Assembly (NCBI GenBank): GCA_034408875.1
Contig: JAWXCJ010000148.1
Span: 1-30,076, forward strand
DNA: 30,076 nt
Source: JANNHK01 sp034408875
Lineage (GTDB): Bacteria; Actinomycetota; Acidimicrobiia; IMCC26256; PALSA-610
Direction: 5' to 3'
Below the pieces are notes generated by a model. That model saw only the letters and a list, made by a program, of their open reading frames with translations. It was not told where the DNA came from and did no database searches. Shown here piece by piece: positions 16,372-23,785 of this stretch. A program made the position numbers and the translations under genes. How positions within the stretch are numbered: position 1 is the first letter of the stretch; every line of letters begins with the position of its first letter.

Positions 16372-16820
16372 ACCGGCTGGCCGCGCACGGCCTCGCGGTG
16401 GCGCTACGAACGGGCTGGGAAGGCCGGATCCTTCGGCGCGCCACGACGGCCGAGGACGAAGAGACGTACGGGGTGCTGCACCTCGCCACGTTCCCGCTGC
16501 CGGAAGCGCGCGGCGACTTCGGCGCGGGCGTCACCGAACTCATGCGTTCGCCCGACGTCTTCGTCGTGCTGTTCGAGTACGGGCCGGAGTCACTCGACTC
16601 GCCGATGTTCGCCCCGCGCGGCGTGCCGCGGCTGCGCGCCGACATGTTCAGTTCGAAACGGCTCCAGCGCCCGCTGCCCGGCCAGCTCGGTTGCCAGCTG
16701 TTCTTCACCGAAGGCACCCGCCCGTTCTGCCTGTACGTCGTGGCCGGAAGCCGCGCGTACCTGCCCCGCATCGTGGCCGAGGTGAACTTCGTGCTCGCGC
16801 AGTTGGACATCGTGCTGTGA
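16368..16820 (+). CDS. Hypothetical protein of the MauE/MauD/MauA-like cluster
   Basis: A 150-aa protein I do not recognise. No signal peptide, only two cysteines (GQLGCQLF, RPFCLYV) and mixed alpha/beta character: a helical N-terminus, strand-like VFVVLFEYG, FTEGTRPFCLYVVAGSR and a final helix IVAEVNFVLAQLDIVL. It overlaps its neighbours by 4 bp on each side (GTGA at both ends), so it is made in step with the MauD-like protein and the exported MauA-like protein. Its fixed place suggests a cytoplasmic assembly, chaperone or quality-control role for the Tat-exported product. That is context only. Confidence 0.75.
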   Translation: MNRLAAHGLAVALRTGWEGRILRRATTAEDEETYGVLHLATFPLPEARGDFGAGVTELMRSPDVFVVLFEYGPESLDSPMFAPRGVPRLRADMFSSKRLQRPLPGQLGCQLFFTEGTRPFCLYVVAGSRAYLPRIVAEVNFVLAQLDIVL

Positions 16821-18175
16821 AGCTCGCCGACCGCGCCGTCGCGCTCGTCTCGGAACGGCTCGGGAACACGTTCGGGCGGCGCAGTTTCCTCGTGAAGACC
16901 GCAGTCGTCGGTTCCGCGCTCGCGGTGAACCCGCTGCGCTACCTGTTGCGGCCGGGGACGGCGTACGCGTCGGTGTGCGGGCCCGACGCGGAGTGCGCCG
17001 CGGGCTGGACCGTGTTCTGCTGTTCCGTGAACGAGGGCAGCAACACGTGCCCGCCGGGAACGATCGCGGCCGGGTGGTGGAAGGCCGACAACTCGCCGTT
17101 CTGCGACCGCGGGCCCCGGTACATCCTCGACTGCAACGCCATGTGCGGCTCGTGCGGCTGCGGCCGCGATGGCATCTGCGCACCGGGTTGCTACGACTGC
17201 TCGTGCCGCTGCGGTACCGGGTCGTGCGACGAGCGCCGCCACTGCTGCAACGAGTTCCGATACGGGCAGTGCCACCAGGAACTTGCGTGCGTCGGCCCGG
17301 TGGTGTGCCGCGTCGCGACGTGCATGCTGCCGTGGGACTGGGATCCGTCGTGCACGACGACGAGCGCGACGGCGAACCGGACCGGGTTGCACCACGCACC
17401 GTGCCTCGAAGGCAACGTCGCGGGCCTCGACGCGTTCGGTGCCGCGCTCGACGCGGGCGCGCCCGACGACGCGGTCGTCACGCGGGTCGTCGGTATCGAA
17501 GCGACACCGACGGGCAACGGATACTGGATGGTCGCCGACGACGGTGGCGTGTTCAGCTTCGGCGACGCCACCTTCTACGGGTCGGCCGGCGGGTCGGATC
17601 TGAACCGCCCGATCGTCGACCTCGCGAGCACACCGACCGCCCAGGGGTACTGGCTCGCCGCGACCGACGGCGGCATCTTCGCGTTCGGCGACGCGCAGTT
17701 CTACGGGTCGACCGGCGGAATCAAGCTCAACCGCCCGATCGTCGGCATGGCCGCGACCGCGACCGGCAACGGCTACTGGCTCGTCGCGACCGACGGTGGC
17801 ATCTTCTGCTTCGGCGACGCGGTCTTCCTCGGTTCGACCGGAGCCATCCGGCTCGTCTCCCCGATCGTCGCGATGGCGTCGACACCTACCGGCAACGGCT
17901 ACTGGCTCGCGGCCGCCGACGGCGGCGTGTTCTGCTTCGGCGACGCGGTATTCCACGGTTCGCTCGGTGGTCAGCGGCTGTCGGCGCCGATCACCGCGAT
18001 CGCCGGGACCGCGACGGGCAACGGCTACTGGCTGGTCGGCGAAGACGGCGGCGTGTTCGCCATGGGCGATGCGCAGTTCTTCGGCAGCCTCGGCCAAGAC
18101 GGTTCGACGCGCGGCCGCGCCGTCGACTTCGACGCCCGCCCCGGCAGCGACGGCTACTGGATCGCGTTGACGTAG
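16817..18175 (+). CDS. Tat-exported MauA-like cysteine-rich domain fused to propeller-like repeats
   Basis: A 452-aa protein. Residues 1-51 are a twin-arginine signal (FGRRSFLVK at 19-27, hydrophobic stretch, AYA before S52). Residues 52-196 hold 24 cysteines and resemble the methylamine dehydrogenase light chain: TCPPGTIAAGWWKAD matches the region around its first TTQ tryptophan (W87 or W88 here), and DCNAMCGSCGCG follows as in MauA. The second TTQ tryptophan position appears as ELACVG (A157), from remembered comparison with Paracoccus MauA, so the canonical cofactor could not form. Residues ~221-452 are five 42-residue repeats plus a partial one (GYWLVATDGGIFCFGDAVF type), shared with the M23 protein at 3543. 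The GTG start overlaps the upstream stop. Function unknown. Confidence 0.8.
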   Translation: MKLADRAVALVSERLGNTFGRRSFLVKTAVVGSALAVNPLRYLLRPGTAYASVCGPDAECAAGWTVFCCSVNEGSNTCPPGTIAAGWWKADNSPFCDRGPRYILDCNAMCGSCGCGRDGICAPGCYDCSCRCGTGSCDERRHCCNEFRYGQCHQELACVGPVVCRVATCMLPWDWDPSCTTTSATANRTGLHHAPCLEGNVAGLDAFGAALDAGAPDDAVVTRVVGIEATPTGNGYWMVADDGGVFSFGDATFYGSAGGSDLNRPIVDLASTPTAQGYWLAATDGGIFAFGDAQFYGSTGGIKLNRPIVGMAATATGNGYWLVATDGGIFCFGDAVFLGSTGAIRLVSPIVAMASTPTGNGYWLAAADGGVFCFGDAVFHGSLGGQRLSAPITAIAGTATGNGYWLVGEDGGVFAMGDAQFFGSLGQDGSTRGRAVDFDARPGSDGYWIALT

Positions 18176-18186
18176 TCCCGTCCCGA

Positions 18187-18237
18187 CGAAATTGCGTCAC
18201 ACGGCGACCGTTTCGGTCGTCCTACGGCGCAATTTCG
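18187..18237. terminator. Two-tier hairpin between convergent genes
   Basis: Outer arms CGAAATTGCG (18187-18196) and CGCAATTTCG (18228-18237) are perfect; inside them CGACCG-TTT-CGGTCG (18205-18219) forms a second stem. It lies between the stops at 18175 and 18251 and probably ends transcription from both sides. The AATTTC-type outer arm gives a short T-rich 3' side. Confidence 0.65.
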
Positions 18238-18250
18238 GCTGGGGGTGGGG

Positions 18251-19009
18251 TTAGCGGCGGTCTTGGAGGAAGGGGTACCTCTTGCGGACCTCTTGCACGC
18301 GAGCCGGGTCGATCTCGGCGGCGATGACGTGCTCGCCGGGCGCCGCGACGGCAAGGGTCTCGCCGAGCGGGTCGATGATGACCGAGTCACCCGCATAGGG
18401 GGTGCCGTTGCCGTCGCCGACACGATTGACGCCGACGACGTACGCCTGGTTCTCGATCGCGCGCGCCGGCAACAACGCCTGCCAGTGCGAGCGCCGCGAC
18501 TGCGGCCAGTTCGCGACCACCACGTACAGGTCGGTGTCGAGTGCACGGGCCCAGAACTCGTCGGCGAAGCGGAGGTCGTAACACACGAAGAAACTGGTGC
18601 GGACCCCTTCGACGTCGACGGTGAGGGACCGGTCGCCCGCGCCGAAGTGCTCGTGCTCACCGCTGTAGCTGAACGGGTGGATCTTGTCGTACATGTGGGT
18701 CGCGCCGTCGGGTGCAGCGAGCACGAGGCGGTTGAACGGCTTGTCCTCGTCGTCGGGTTGCACCGCGACGGACCCGGCGATCCACACGCCGTGCTGCTGC
18801 GCCTGGTCGACGAGGAACTGCGTGCTGCGCCCACCGACGGGTTCGGCAATGCGCTCGGCCGCCATCGAGAACCCCGACGCGTACATCTCGGTGAGCACGA
18901 CCAGGCGCGCACCGTCGGCGGCCGCCGCCGCGATCATCGGTGCGACATGCCCCTGCGTCTCCACCGGCGACTCCCACACGATGTCGTGCTGAACTCCAGC
19001 GACCTTCAC
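18251..19009 (-). CDS. Omega-amidase-like nitrilase-superfamily hydrolase
   Basis: A 252-aa carbon-nitrogen hydrolase with the Glu-Lys-Cys triad: E41 in VLTEMYASGF, K109 in YDKIHPFSYSGE and C143 in FVCYDLRFAD. The TEMY/HPFSYSGEH/CYDLRF pattern is that of the Nit2/YafV/MtnU omega-amidases, which hydrolyse alpha-ketoglutaramate or alpha-ketosuccinamate. It is the last gene of the 25149-18251 operon and starts (GTG) 10 bp after a class I aminotransferase of the glutamine-transaminase type. This is the classic pairing: the aminotransferase uses glutamine as amino donor and the amidase removes the ketoacid amide, making transamination irreversible. Confidence 0.88.
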   Translation of the reverse strand: MKVAGVQHDIVWESPVETQGHVAPMIAAAAADGARLVVLTEMYASGFSMAAERIAEPVGGRSTQFLVDQAQQHGVWIAGSVAVQPDDEDKPFNRLVLAAPDGATHMYDKIHPFSYSGEHEHFGAGDRSLTVDVEGVRTSFFVCYDLRFADEFWARALDTDLYVVVANWPQSRRSHWQALLPARAIENQAYVVGVNRVGDGNGTPYAGDSVIIDPLGETLAVAAPGEHVIAAEIDPARVQEVRKRYPFLQDRR

Positions 19010-19019
19010 CGTGTACTCA

Positions 19020-20177
19020 TCATTGGGCCAGCACCTTCAAGCGGGCCACCGCGTCGTCGAGCACGTCGATGCGTTTGCAGCACGCCCAGCGCACGAGCGG
19101 TCTACCGGCCTCGCTGTCGTCGTAGAACACGACGTTCGGCACGGCGACCACGCCGCACCGTTCGGGGAGCGCCCGGCAGAACGCGAGTCCGTCGGTCTCG
19201 CCCAGCGGTCGGATGTCCGTCGTCACGAAGTACGTGCCCTGGGGAACGAACACGTCGAAGCCCGCGCCGGCCAGGCCCGCGCACAGCCGGTCGCGCCGGT
19301 CGCGCATCCCGGCCTCGAACCCTTCGTAGTAGTCGTCGCCGAGCCGCAGCCCCGTCGCGATCGCGTACTGGAATGGTCCGCCGCCCACGTAGGTGAGGAA
19401 CTGCTTCACCGTTGTCACCGCGTTGGTGAGCGCAGGCGACGCGCACAGCCACCCGACCTTCCAGCCCGTGAACGAAAACGTCTTGCCGCCCGACGAGATC
19501 GTGACTGTGCGGTCGCGCATGCCGGACAGCGTGGCAATCGGCACGTGCTCGCCGTCGTACACGAGGTGTTCGTACACCTCGTCGGTGACGGCGATCAGGT
19601 CGTGTTCGATGCACAGGTCGGCGACGAGTTGCAGCTCGTCACGCGAGAACACCTTGCCGGTCGGGTTGTGCGGCGAGTTGAGCAGCACCAGTTTCGTGCG
19701 GTCGGTGACGGCGGCCCGCAACTCGTCGGGGTCGAACGCATAGTCCGGAGTGCGCAGCGTGACCACCCGGCGCTGCGCGCCCGCCATCGCGATCGTGGCC
19801 GCGTACGAGTCGTAGTACGGCTCGAACGTGACGACCTCGTCGCCCACCTCGCACAACGCGAGCATCGTCGCCGCGATCGCCTCGGTCGCGCCCGCGGTGA
19901 CGAGCACTTCGGTGTCGGGGTCGTACGTGAGGCCGTAGAACCGCTGTTGGTGCTCGGCGATCGCGGCGCGCAGTTCGGGGACGCCTCGTCCGGGTGGGTA
20001 CTGGTTGTGCCCGGTGGCGATCGCGTCGATCGCCGCCTGCTGCACGGCGTCGGGCCCGTCGGTGTCGGGGAAACCCTGTCCGAGGTTGATCGAATTCGTC
20101 GCGACCGCGAGCGCAGACATCTCGGCGAAGATCGTCGTGCCGAAACTCTGCAGCCGCTCGACGAGGTACGGGTTCAC
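19020..20177 (-). CDS. Class I/II PLP aminotransferase (glutamine transaminase/YbdL type)
   Basis: A 385-aa fold-type I aminotransferase: INLGQGFPDTDGP (substrate loop), NQYPPGRGVPELRAAIA, VTAGATEAIAA (PLP phosphate), NSPHNPTGKVFS, TDEVYEHLVYDG, and the PLP lysine K232 in SSGGKTFSFTGWKVGW. The motifs match the kynurenine/glutamine/methionine aminotransferase group (KAT, YbdL). Its product amide would be handled by the adjacent omega-amidase. The GTG start at 20177 overlaps the CoxL-like stop (GTGA), so it is coupled to the molybdenum hydroxylase genes. That linkage is not standard for either partner and suggests that a hydroxylated or oxidised product is transaminated. Confidence 0.9.
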   Translation of the reverse strand: MNPYLVERLQSFGTTIFAEMSALAVATNSINLGQGFPDTDGPDAVQQAAIDAIATGHNQYPPGRGVPELRAAIAEHQQRFYGLTYDPDTEVLVTAGATEAIAATMLALCEVGDEVVTFEPYYDSYAATIAMAGAQRRVVTLRTPDYAFDPDELRAAVTDRTKLVLLNSPHNPTGKVFSRDELQLVADLCIEHDLIAVTDEVYEHLVYDGEHVPIATLSGMRDRTVTISSGGKTFSFTGWKVGWLCASPALTNAVTTVKQFLTYVGGGPFQYAIATGLRLGDDYYEGFEAGMRDRRDRLCAGLAGAGFDVFVPQGTYFVTTDIRPLGETDGLAFCRALPERCGVVAVPNVVFYDDSEAGRPLVRWACCKRIDVLDDAVARLKVLAQ

Positions 20178-22501
20178 GTTCCCGGGTCGGGATAGAGGGC
20201 GGTGAGGATCGCTTCGGGGCCGAGGGGTGTGCGGTCGATGTGCACGCCGACGAGCGCGAGCGCGTCGGCAACGGCGTTGAACACGCACGGCGGGGCGCCG
20301 ATCGCGCCGCCTTCGCCCATGCCTTTGTGGCCGCCGGGTGTGTCGGACGCGGTCTCGATGTGGCCGTACTCGATGACGGGCACGTCGGTGGCGGTGGGCA
20401 CGAGGTAGTCCATGAACGTCGTCGTGAGCGGGTTGCCGTCGGCGTCGTACACGACGTGCTCGAGGAGCGTGCCGCCGATGCCCTGCACGACACCGCCCGC
20501 GACCTGACCCTCGACCACCATCGGGTTGATCATCACGCCGCAGTCTTCGGAGACGACGTAGCGCAGGATCGTCACGAGCCCGGTGTCGCGGTCGACCTCG
20601 ACCGTGCATATGTGGCACGCGTTCGACCACGTGAACGGCGGCGCTTTGTACGTGAACGTCGCTTCGATACCCGGCGACATTCCCGTGGGAAGGCGCGCGG
20701 TCTCCATGTGCGAGATACGCGCGACCTCGGCCCACGCGACGTTGCGCGTCGGCGTTCCCTTCACCGCGACGACGCCGTCGACGATGTCGAGGTCGTCGGG
20801 CGCGGCTTCCATGAGGTGCGCCGCGATCTCGATCACCTGCGCGCGTACCTCGGCCGACGCACCGCGGCACGCGCTTCCGGCGATGACCGCGGTGCCGCTG
20901 CCACCGGTGCCGCGGCCGTAGGGTGTCGAAGCGGTGTCGCCCTGCACGATCGCGACGTCGTCGTAGTCGATGCCGAGTTCCTCGGCGACGACCTGCGCCA
21001 TCGTCGTCTCGATGCCCTGCCCGTGTGCGCCGGTCGCGAGCAGCACCGTGACCTTCCCGGTCGGCGCGACCCGCACGAGCGCGGTGTCGGTACCCAAGGG
21101 GTCCATGGCGCCCATCGCCGTCGGCTCGACGTACAGGCCGATGCCGATGCCGAGCAACCTGCCTTCGGTGTCGAACGCGCGCCGTTGCTCGGCTCGGAAC
21201 GCGTCGTAACCGATGATCTCCGCGGCCTGATCGAGCGTTTCGGCGGCGGTGACGTTCTCGATGGGGAGCCCGGTCGGCATGGTGTAGGGCTGATCCTCGG
21301 CCCGCAGGACGTTGCGCCGCCGCCATTCGAGCGGGTCGAGACCGATCGCCCGGGCGGTGGCGTCGACCAGCTGTTCGCGCGCGACGGTCTCGAACATCCA
21401 CGGACCGCGGTACGCGCCGCGCCCGCACGTGTTCGTCCATACCGCGCGCGATCGGAACGCCGCCGCGCCCGCCTTGTACGGCCCGGTGAACAGCATGCCG
21501 ACGAGCGCGCCCGCGCCGCCCGTCGCACCGGTCGGGTACGCCCCCGAATCTTCGATGTGGTCGATGTACGAGCCGAGCAACATGCCGTCGGCGTCGCACG
21601 CGAACGTGCACGTCGCGATGTCGACGCGGGCGTGGTTCGCGGCGATGAGATTCTCGCGCCGGTCCTCGATCCACTTGATCGGGCGCCCGAGCCGGCGCGC
21701 CGCGAGCGCGATCGTCAGCTCGTCGCGGAACATGAAGAACTTCTGGCCGAAGCCACCACCGACATCGCGGCCCGTCACCTGCACGAGGTGCGACGGGATA
21801 CCGGTCACCCGGGCGATCGCGAGGCGCGCTTCGTGCGGGTTCTGCGTCGACATGTGCGCGCGCAACTCACCGGTCGACGCGATGTACGACGCCACGATGC
21901 CGCGCGTCTCCATGGGCACGTTCGTCTGGCGGTGCTGGCGGAATGTCTCGGTGACGACGTGGGCCGAGTCACTGAGGATCGCTTCGAGCTCGGCGCTGCG
22001 CGGGAAGGGCATGTCGGTACCGACGTTCGACCCGAGCTCCGGGTGCACGATGTGCTCGGAGTCGGCCGCGGTCTCGGGGTCGACGACGGGCGGGAGCGGG
22101 TCGATGTCGACTTCGACGAGTTCGGCGCCGTCTTCGGCGAGGTAGCGGCTCTCGGCGACCACGATGGCAATCGGGTCGCCGACGAATCGCACGTCGCCCT
22201 CGGCGAGAGGTCGCAGCGGCGCGCCCGGCGCGTCGAGCAGCAACGTCGGTTGCATCGAACCGGCGTGGGGGTTCAGATCGGCCGCGGTGAGCACGGCGAC
22301 GACGCCGTCGAGCGCCCGGGCCGCGTCGACGTCGAGGCGAGTGATCGTGCCGCGCGCGCTCTCACTGCGCACGAACGCGCAGTGCAACATGCCCGGCAGT
22401 TGCACGTCGTCGACGAACTGCCCTTGCCCGGTGAGGAGTCGCGGGTCTTCGCGCCGCAACACCGACTGCCCGACGAAGCGGCCGGCGGTCGAGCTGCTCA
22501 C
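20174..22501 (-). CDS. Molybdenum hydroxylase large subunit (CoxL form II-like)
   Basis: A 775-aa xanthine-oxidase-family subunit carrying the molybdenum-cytosine-dinucleotide site: GQSVLRREDPRLLTGQGQFV near the N-terminus, DVGGGFGQK (246-254), the active-site loop AYRGPW (363-368), and the C-terminal GMGEGG with the catalytic glutamate. True CO dehydrogenase has AYRCSFR, and form II usually AYRGAGR, so this is a form II-like variant for an aromatic or heterocyclic substrate, not CO oxidation. GTG start, overlapping the CoxS stop by 4 bp. Electrons pass through CoxS [2Fe-2S] clusters to FAD in CoxM. The substrate is unknown; operon partners suggest a nitrogen-containing or keto/amino compound. 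Confidence 0.92.
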   Translation of the reverse strand: MSSSTAGRFVGQSVLRREDPRLLTGQGQFVDDVQLPGMLHCAFVRSESARGTITRLDVDAARALDGVVAVLTAADLNPHAGSMQPTLLLDAPGAPLRPLAEGDVRFVGDPIAIVVAESRYLAEDGAELVEVDIDPLPPVVDPETAADSEHIVHPELGSNVGTDMPFPRSAELEAILSDSAHVVTETFRQHRQTNVPMETRGIVASYIASTGELRAHMSTQNPHEARLAIARVTGIPSHLVQVTGRDVGGGFGQKFFMFRDELTIALAARRLGRPIKWIEDRRENLIAANHARVDIATCTFACDADGMLLGSYIDHIEDSGAYPTGATGGAGALVGMLFTGPYKAGAAAFRSRAVWTNTCGRGAYRGPWMFETVAREQLVDATARAIGLDPLEWRRRNVLRAEDQPYTMPTGLPIENVTAAETLDQAAEIIGYDAFRAEQRRAFDTEGRLLGIGIGLYVEPTAMGAMDPLGTDTALVRVAPTGKVTVLLATGAHGQGIETTMAQVVAEELGIDYDDVAIVQGDTASTPYGRGTGGSGTAVIAGSACRGASAEVRAQVIEIAAHLMEAAPDDLDIVDGVVAVKGTPTRNVAWAEVARISHMETARLPTGMSPGIEATFTYKAPPFTWSNACHICTVEVDRDTGLVTILRYVVSEDCGVMINPMVVEGQVAGGVVQGIGGTLLEHVVYDADGNPLTTTFMDYLVPTATDVPVIEYGHIETASDTPGGHKGMGEGGAIGAPPCVFNAVADALALVGVHIDRTPLGPEAILTALYPDPGT

Positions 22502-22965
22502 GGTGCGTCTCCCGCGGCGCGCTGCACCGCTTTCACGATGCCCTGGTACCCGGTGCAGCGGCAGATGTTCCCCGAGAGCGCCTCGCGGATCTCGGTCTCG
22601 CTCGGGTTGGGCGTGTCGCGGAGGAACGCAGTGACCGTCACGACGAAGCCCGGCGTGCAGAATCCGCACTGCAACCCGTGCTCGCTGCGGAACGCGTCCT
22701 GCACCGGCGACAGTGCACCGTCGGGCCCGCCGAGACCTTCGACGGTCGTCACCTCGCCGCCGTCGACTTGTACCGCGAACATGAGGCACGCCCGCACGGC
22801 CTCGCCGTCGACGAGCACCGTGCACGCGCCGCATACACCGTGCTCGCACCCGAGATGCGTCCCGGTGAGCGCGCAGTCTTCGCGGACGAAGTCGGCGAGC
22901 GTCTTGCGGGCATCGACCCGGCGCTTCGTCCGCTCGCCGTTGATGACCACTTCGATGTCATGCAC
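22498..22965 (-). CDS. Molybdenum hydroxylase small [2Fe-2S] subunit (CoxS-like)
   Basis: A 155-aa two-cluster iron-sulfur subunit. The N-terminal plant-type ferredoxin domain has CEHGVCGAC plus a distal Cys (VRACLMF), and the C-terminal helical domain has QCGFCTPG and NICRCTGYQ, both complete. It transfers electrons from the molybdenum site of the large subunit to the FAD subunit. The start is GTG at 22965, overlapping the FAD-subunit stop by 8 bp; its own stop overlaps the large-subunit GTG (GTGA). Gene order on the transcript is M-S-L, as in cox-type operons. Confidence 0.95.
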   Translation of the reverse strand: MHDIEVVINGERTKRRVDARKTLADFVREDCALTGTHLGCEHGVCGACTVLVDGEAVRACLMFAVQVDGGEVTTVEGLGGPDGALSPVQDAFRSEHGLQCGFCTPGFVVTVTAFLRDTPNPSETEIREALSGNICRCTGYQGIVKAVQRAAGDAP

Positions 22966-23785
22966 GCGCGTCCTCCCGCGCCTTCGTGACCGCGCGTGCG
23001 ACCACCGTGTGGGCGATGCGGACCCGCGTCGCGGTCGACGCGTGGATGTCGTCGGCCGGGGCGAGGTCGCGCACGGCTTCGGCAGCCACGTCAGCGGGCG
23101 GCGCGCCCGCGAGCAGCGCCGCTTCGGCCGCCTGGCACCGGACGGGGGTCGATGCGACCCCGAAGAGGCTCAGCGCGGCCCGGTCCGGCGCGACCGCGCA
23201 CACCGCGCCCGCGAGGGCGAAGTCGCCATGACGGCGGGCGACCTCGACGACGGCAAACCCGGCGTCGGCGCCCCACACCGGGAACCGGGCCGCGACGAGC
23301 AGCTCGTCCGGTGCGGCCGCGGTTGTCCACGTGCCCAGGAAGAAGTCGGCCGCTGCCACCCGCCGGGTCTCCCCGGCGCTCGCGAGGTCGAACTCGGCGT
23401 CGAGCGCGAGCGCGACGGCGGGATACTCGGATGCCGGGTCGGCGTGCGCGAGCGAGCCACCCACCGTGCCGCGGTTACGGATCTGGAAGTGGCCGACGAG
23501 CGGGGTCGCCCGCACCAGCAACGGCACGTCGTCGGCTTGTTCCATCGTCCGCTGGCGCGTCATCGCGCCGACCACCAGCGTGCCGTTCTCGCGTGTGACC
23601 CCCTGCAGGTCGTCGACGCGGTTGAGGTCGACCAGGTGGGCGAAGCGGGTCAGGCGCATCGCGAGGATCGGGACGAGGCTCTGCCCGCCCGCCAGGGCCT
23701 TGGCGTCGTCGCCATGTTCGGCCAACAGTGCAAGGGCGTCGGCGCGAGTCTCCGGTGCGTGATACTCGAACGGCGCCGGCTTCAC
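22958..23785 (-). CDS. Molybdenum hydroxylase FAD subunit (CoxM-like)
   Basis: A 275-aa FAD-binding subunit: FEYHAPETRADALALLAEHG, the pyrophosphate-binding AGGQSLVPILAMRL near residue 33, FQIRNRGTVGGSLAHADPAS for the flavin, and a C-terminal CO-dehydrogenase-flavoprotein domain. GTG start at 23785, overlapping the stop of the upstream epimerase-like gene (GTGA). It passes electrons from the CoxS clusters to an acceptor, probably the quinone pool or oxygen. No maturation genes (coxD, xdhC, mobA-like) are in the window, so insertion factors must be elsewhere. Confidence 0.93.
   Translation of the reverse strand: MKPAPFEYHAPETRADALALLAEHGDDAKALAGGQSLVPILAMRLTRFAHLVDLNRVDDLQGVTRENGTLVVGAMTRQRTMEQADDVPLLVRATPLVGHFQIRNRGTVGGSLAHADPASEYPAVALALDAEFDLASAGETRRVAAADFFLGTWTTAAAPDELLVAARFPVWGADAGFAVVEVARRHGDFALAGAVCAVAPDRAALSLFGVASTPVRCQAAEAALLAGAPPADVAAEAVRDLAPADDIHASTATRVRIAHTVVARAVTKAREDARA

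Noticed and set aside
15173..18175. Functional methylamine dehydrogenase operon
   Set aside because: No heavy chain, MauG or amicyanin gene is present, and one TTQ tryptophan seems missing.
20174..22501. True aerobic CO dehydrogenase large subunit
   Set aside because: The active-site loop is AYRGPW, not the AYRCSFR that defines CO-oxidising form I CoxL.
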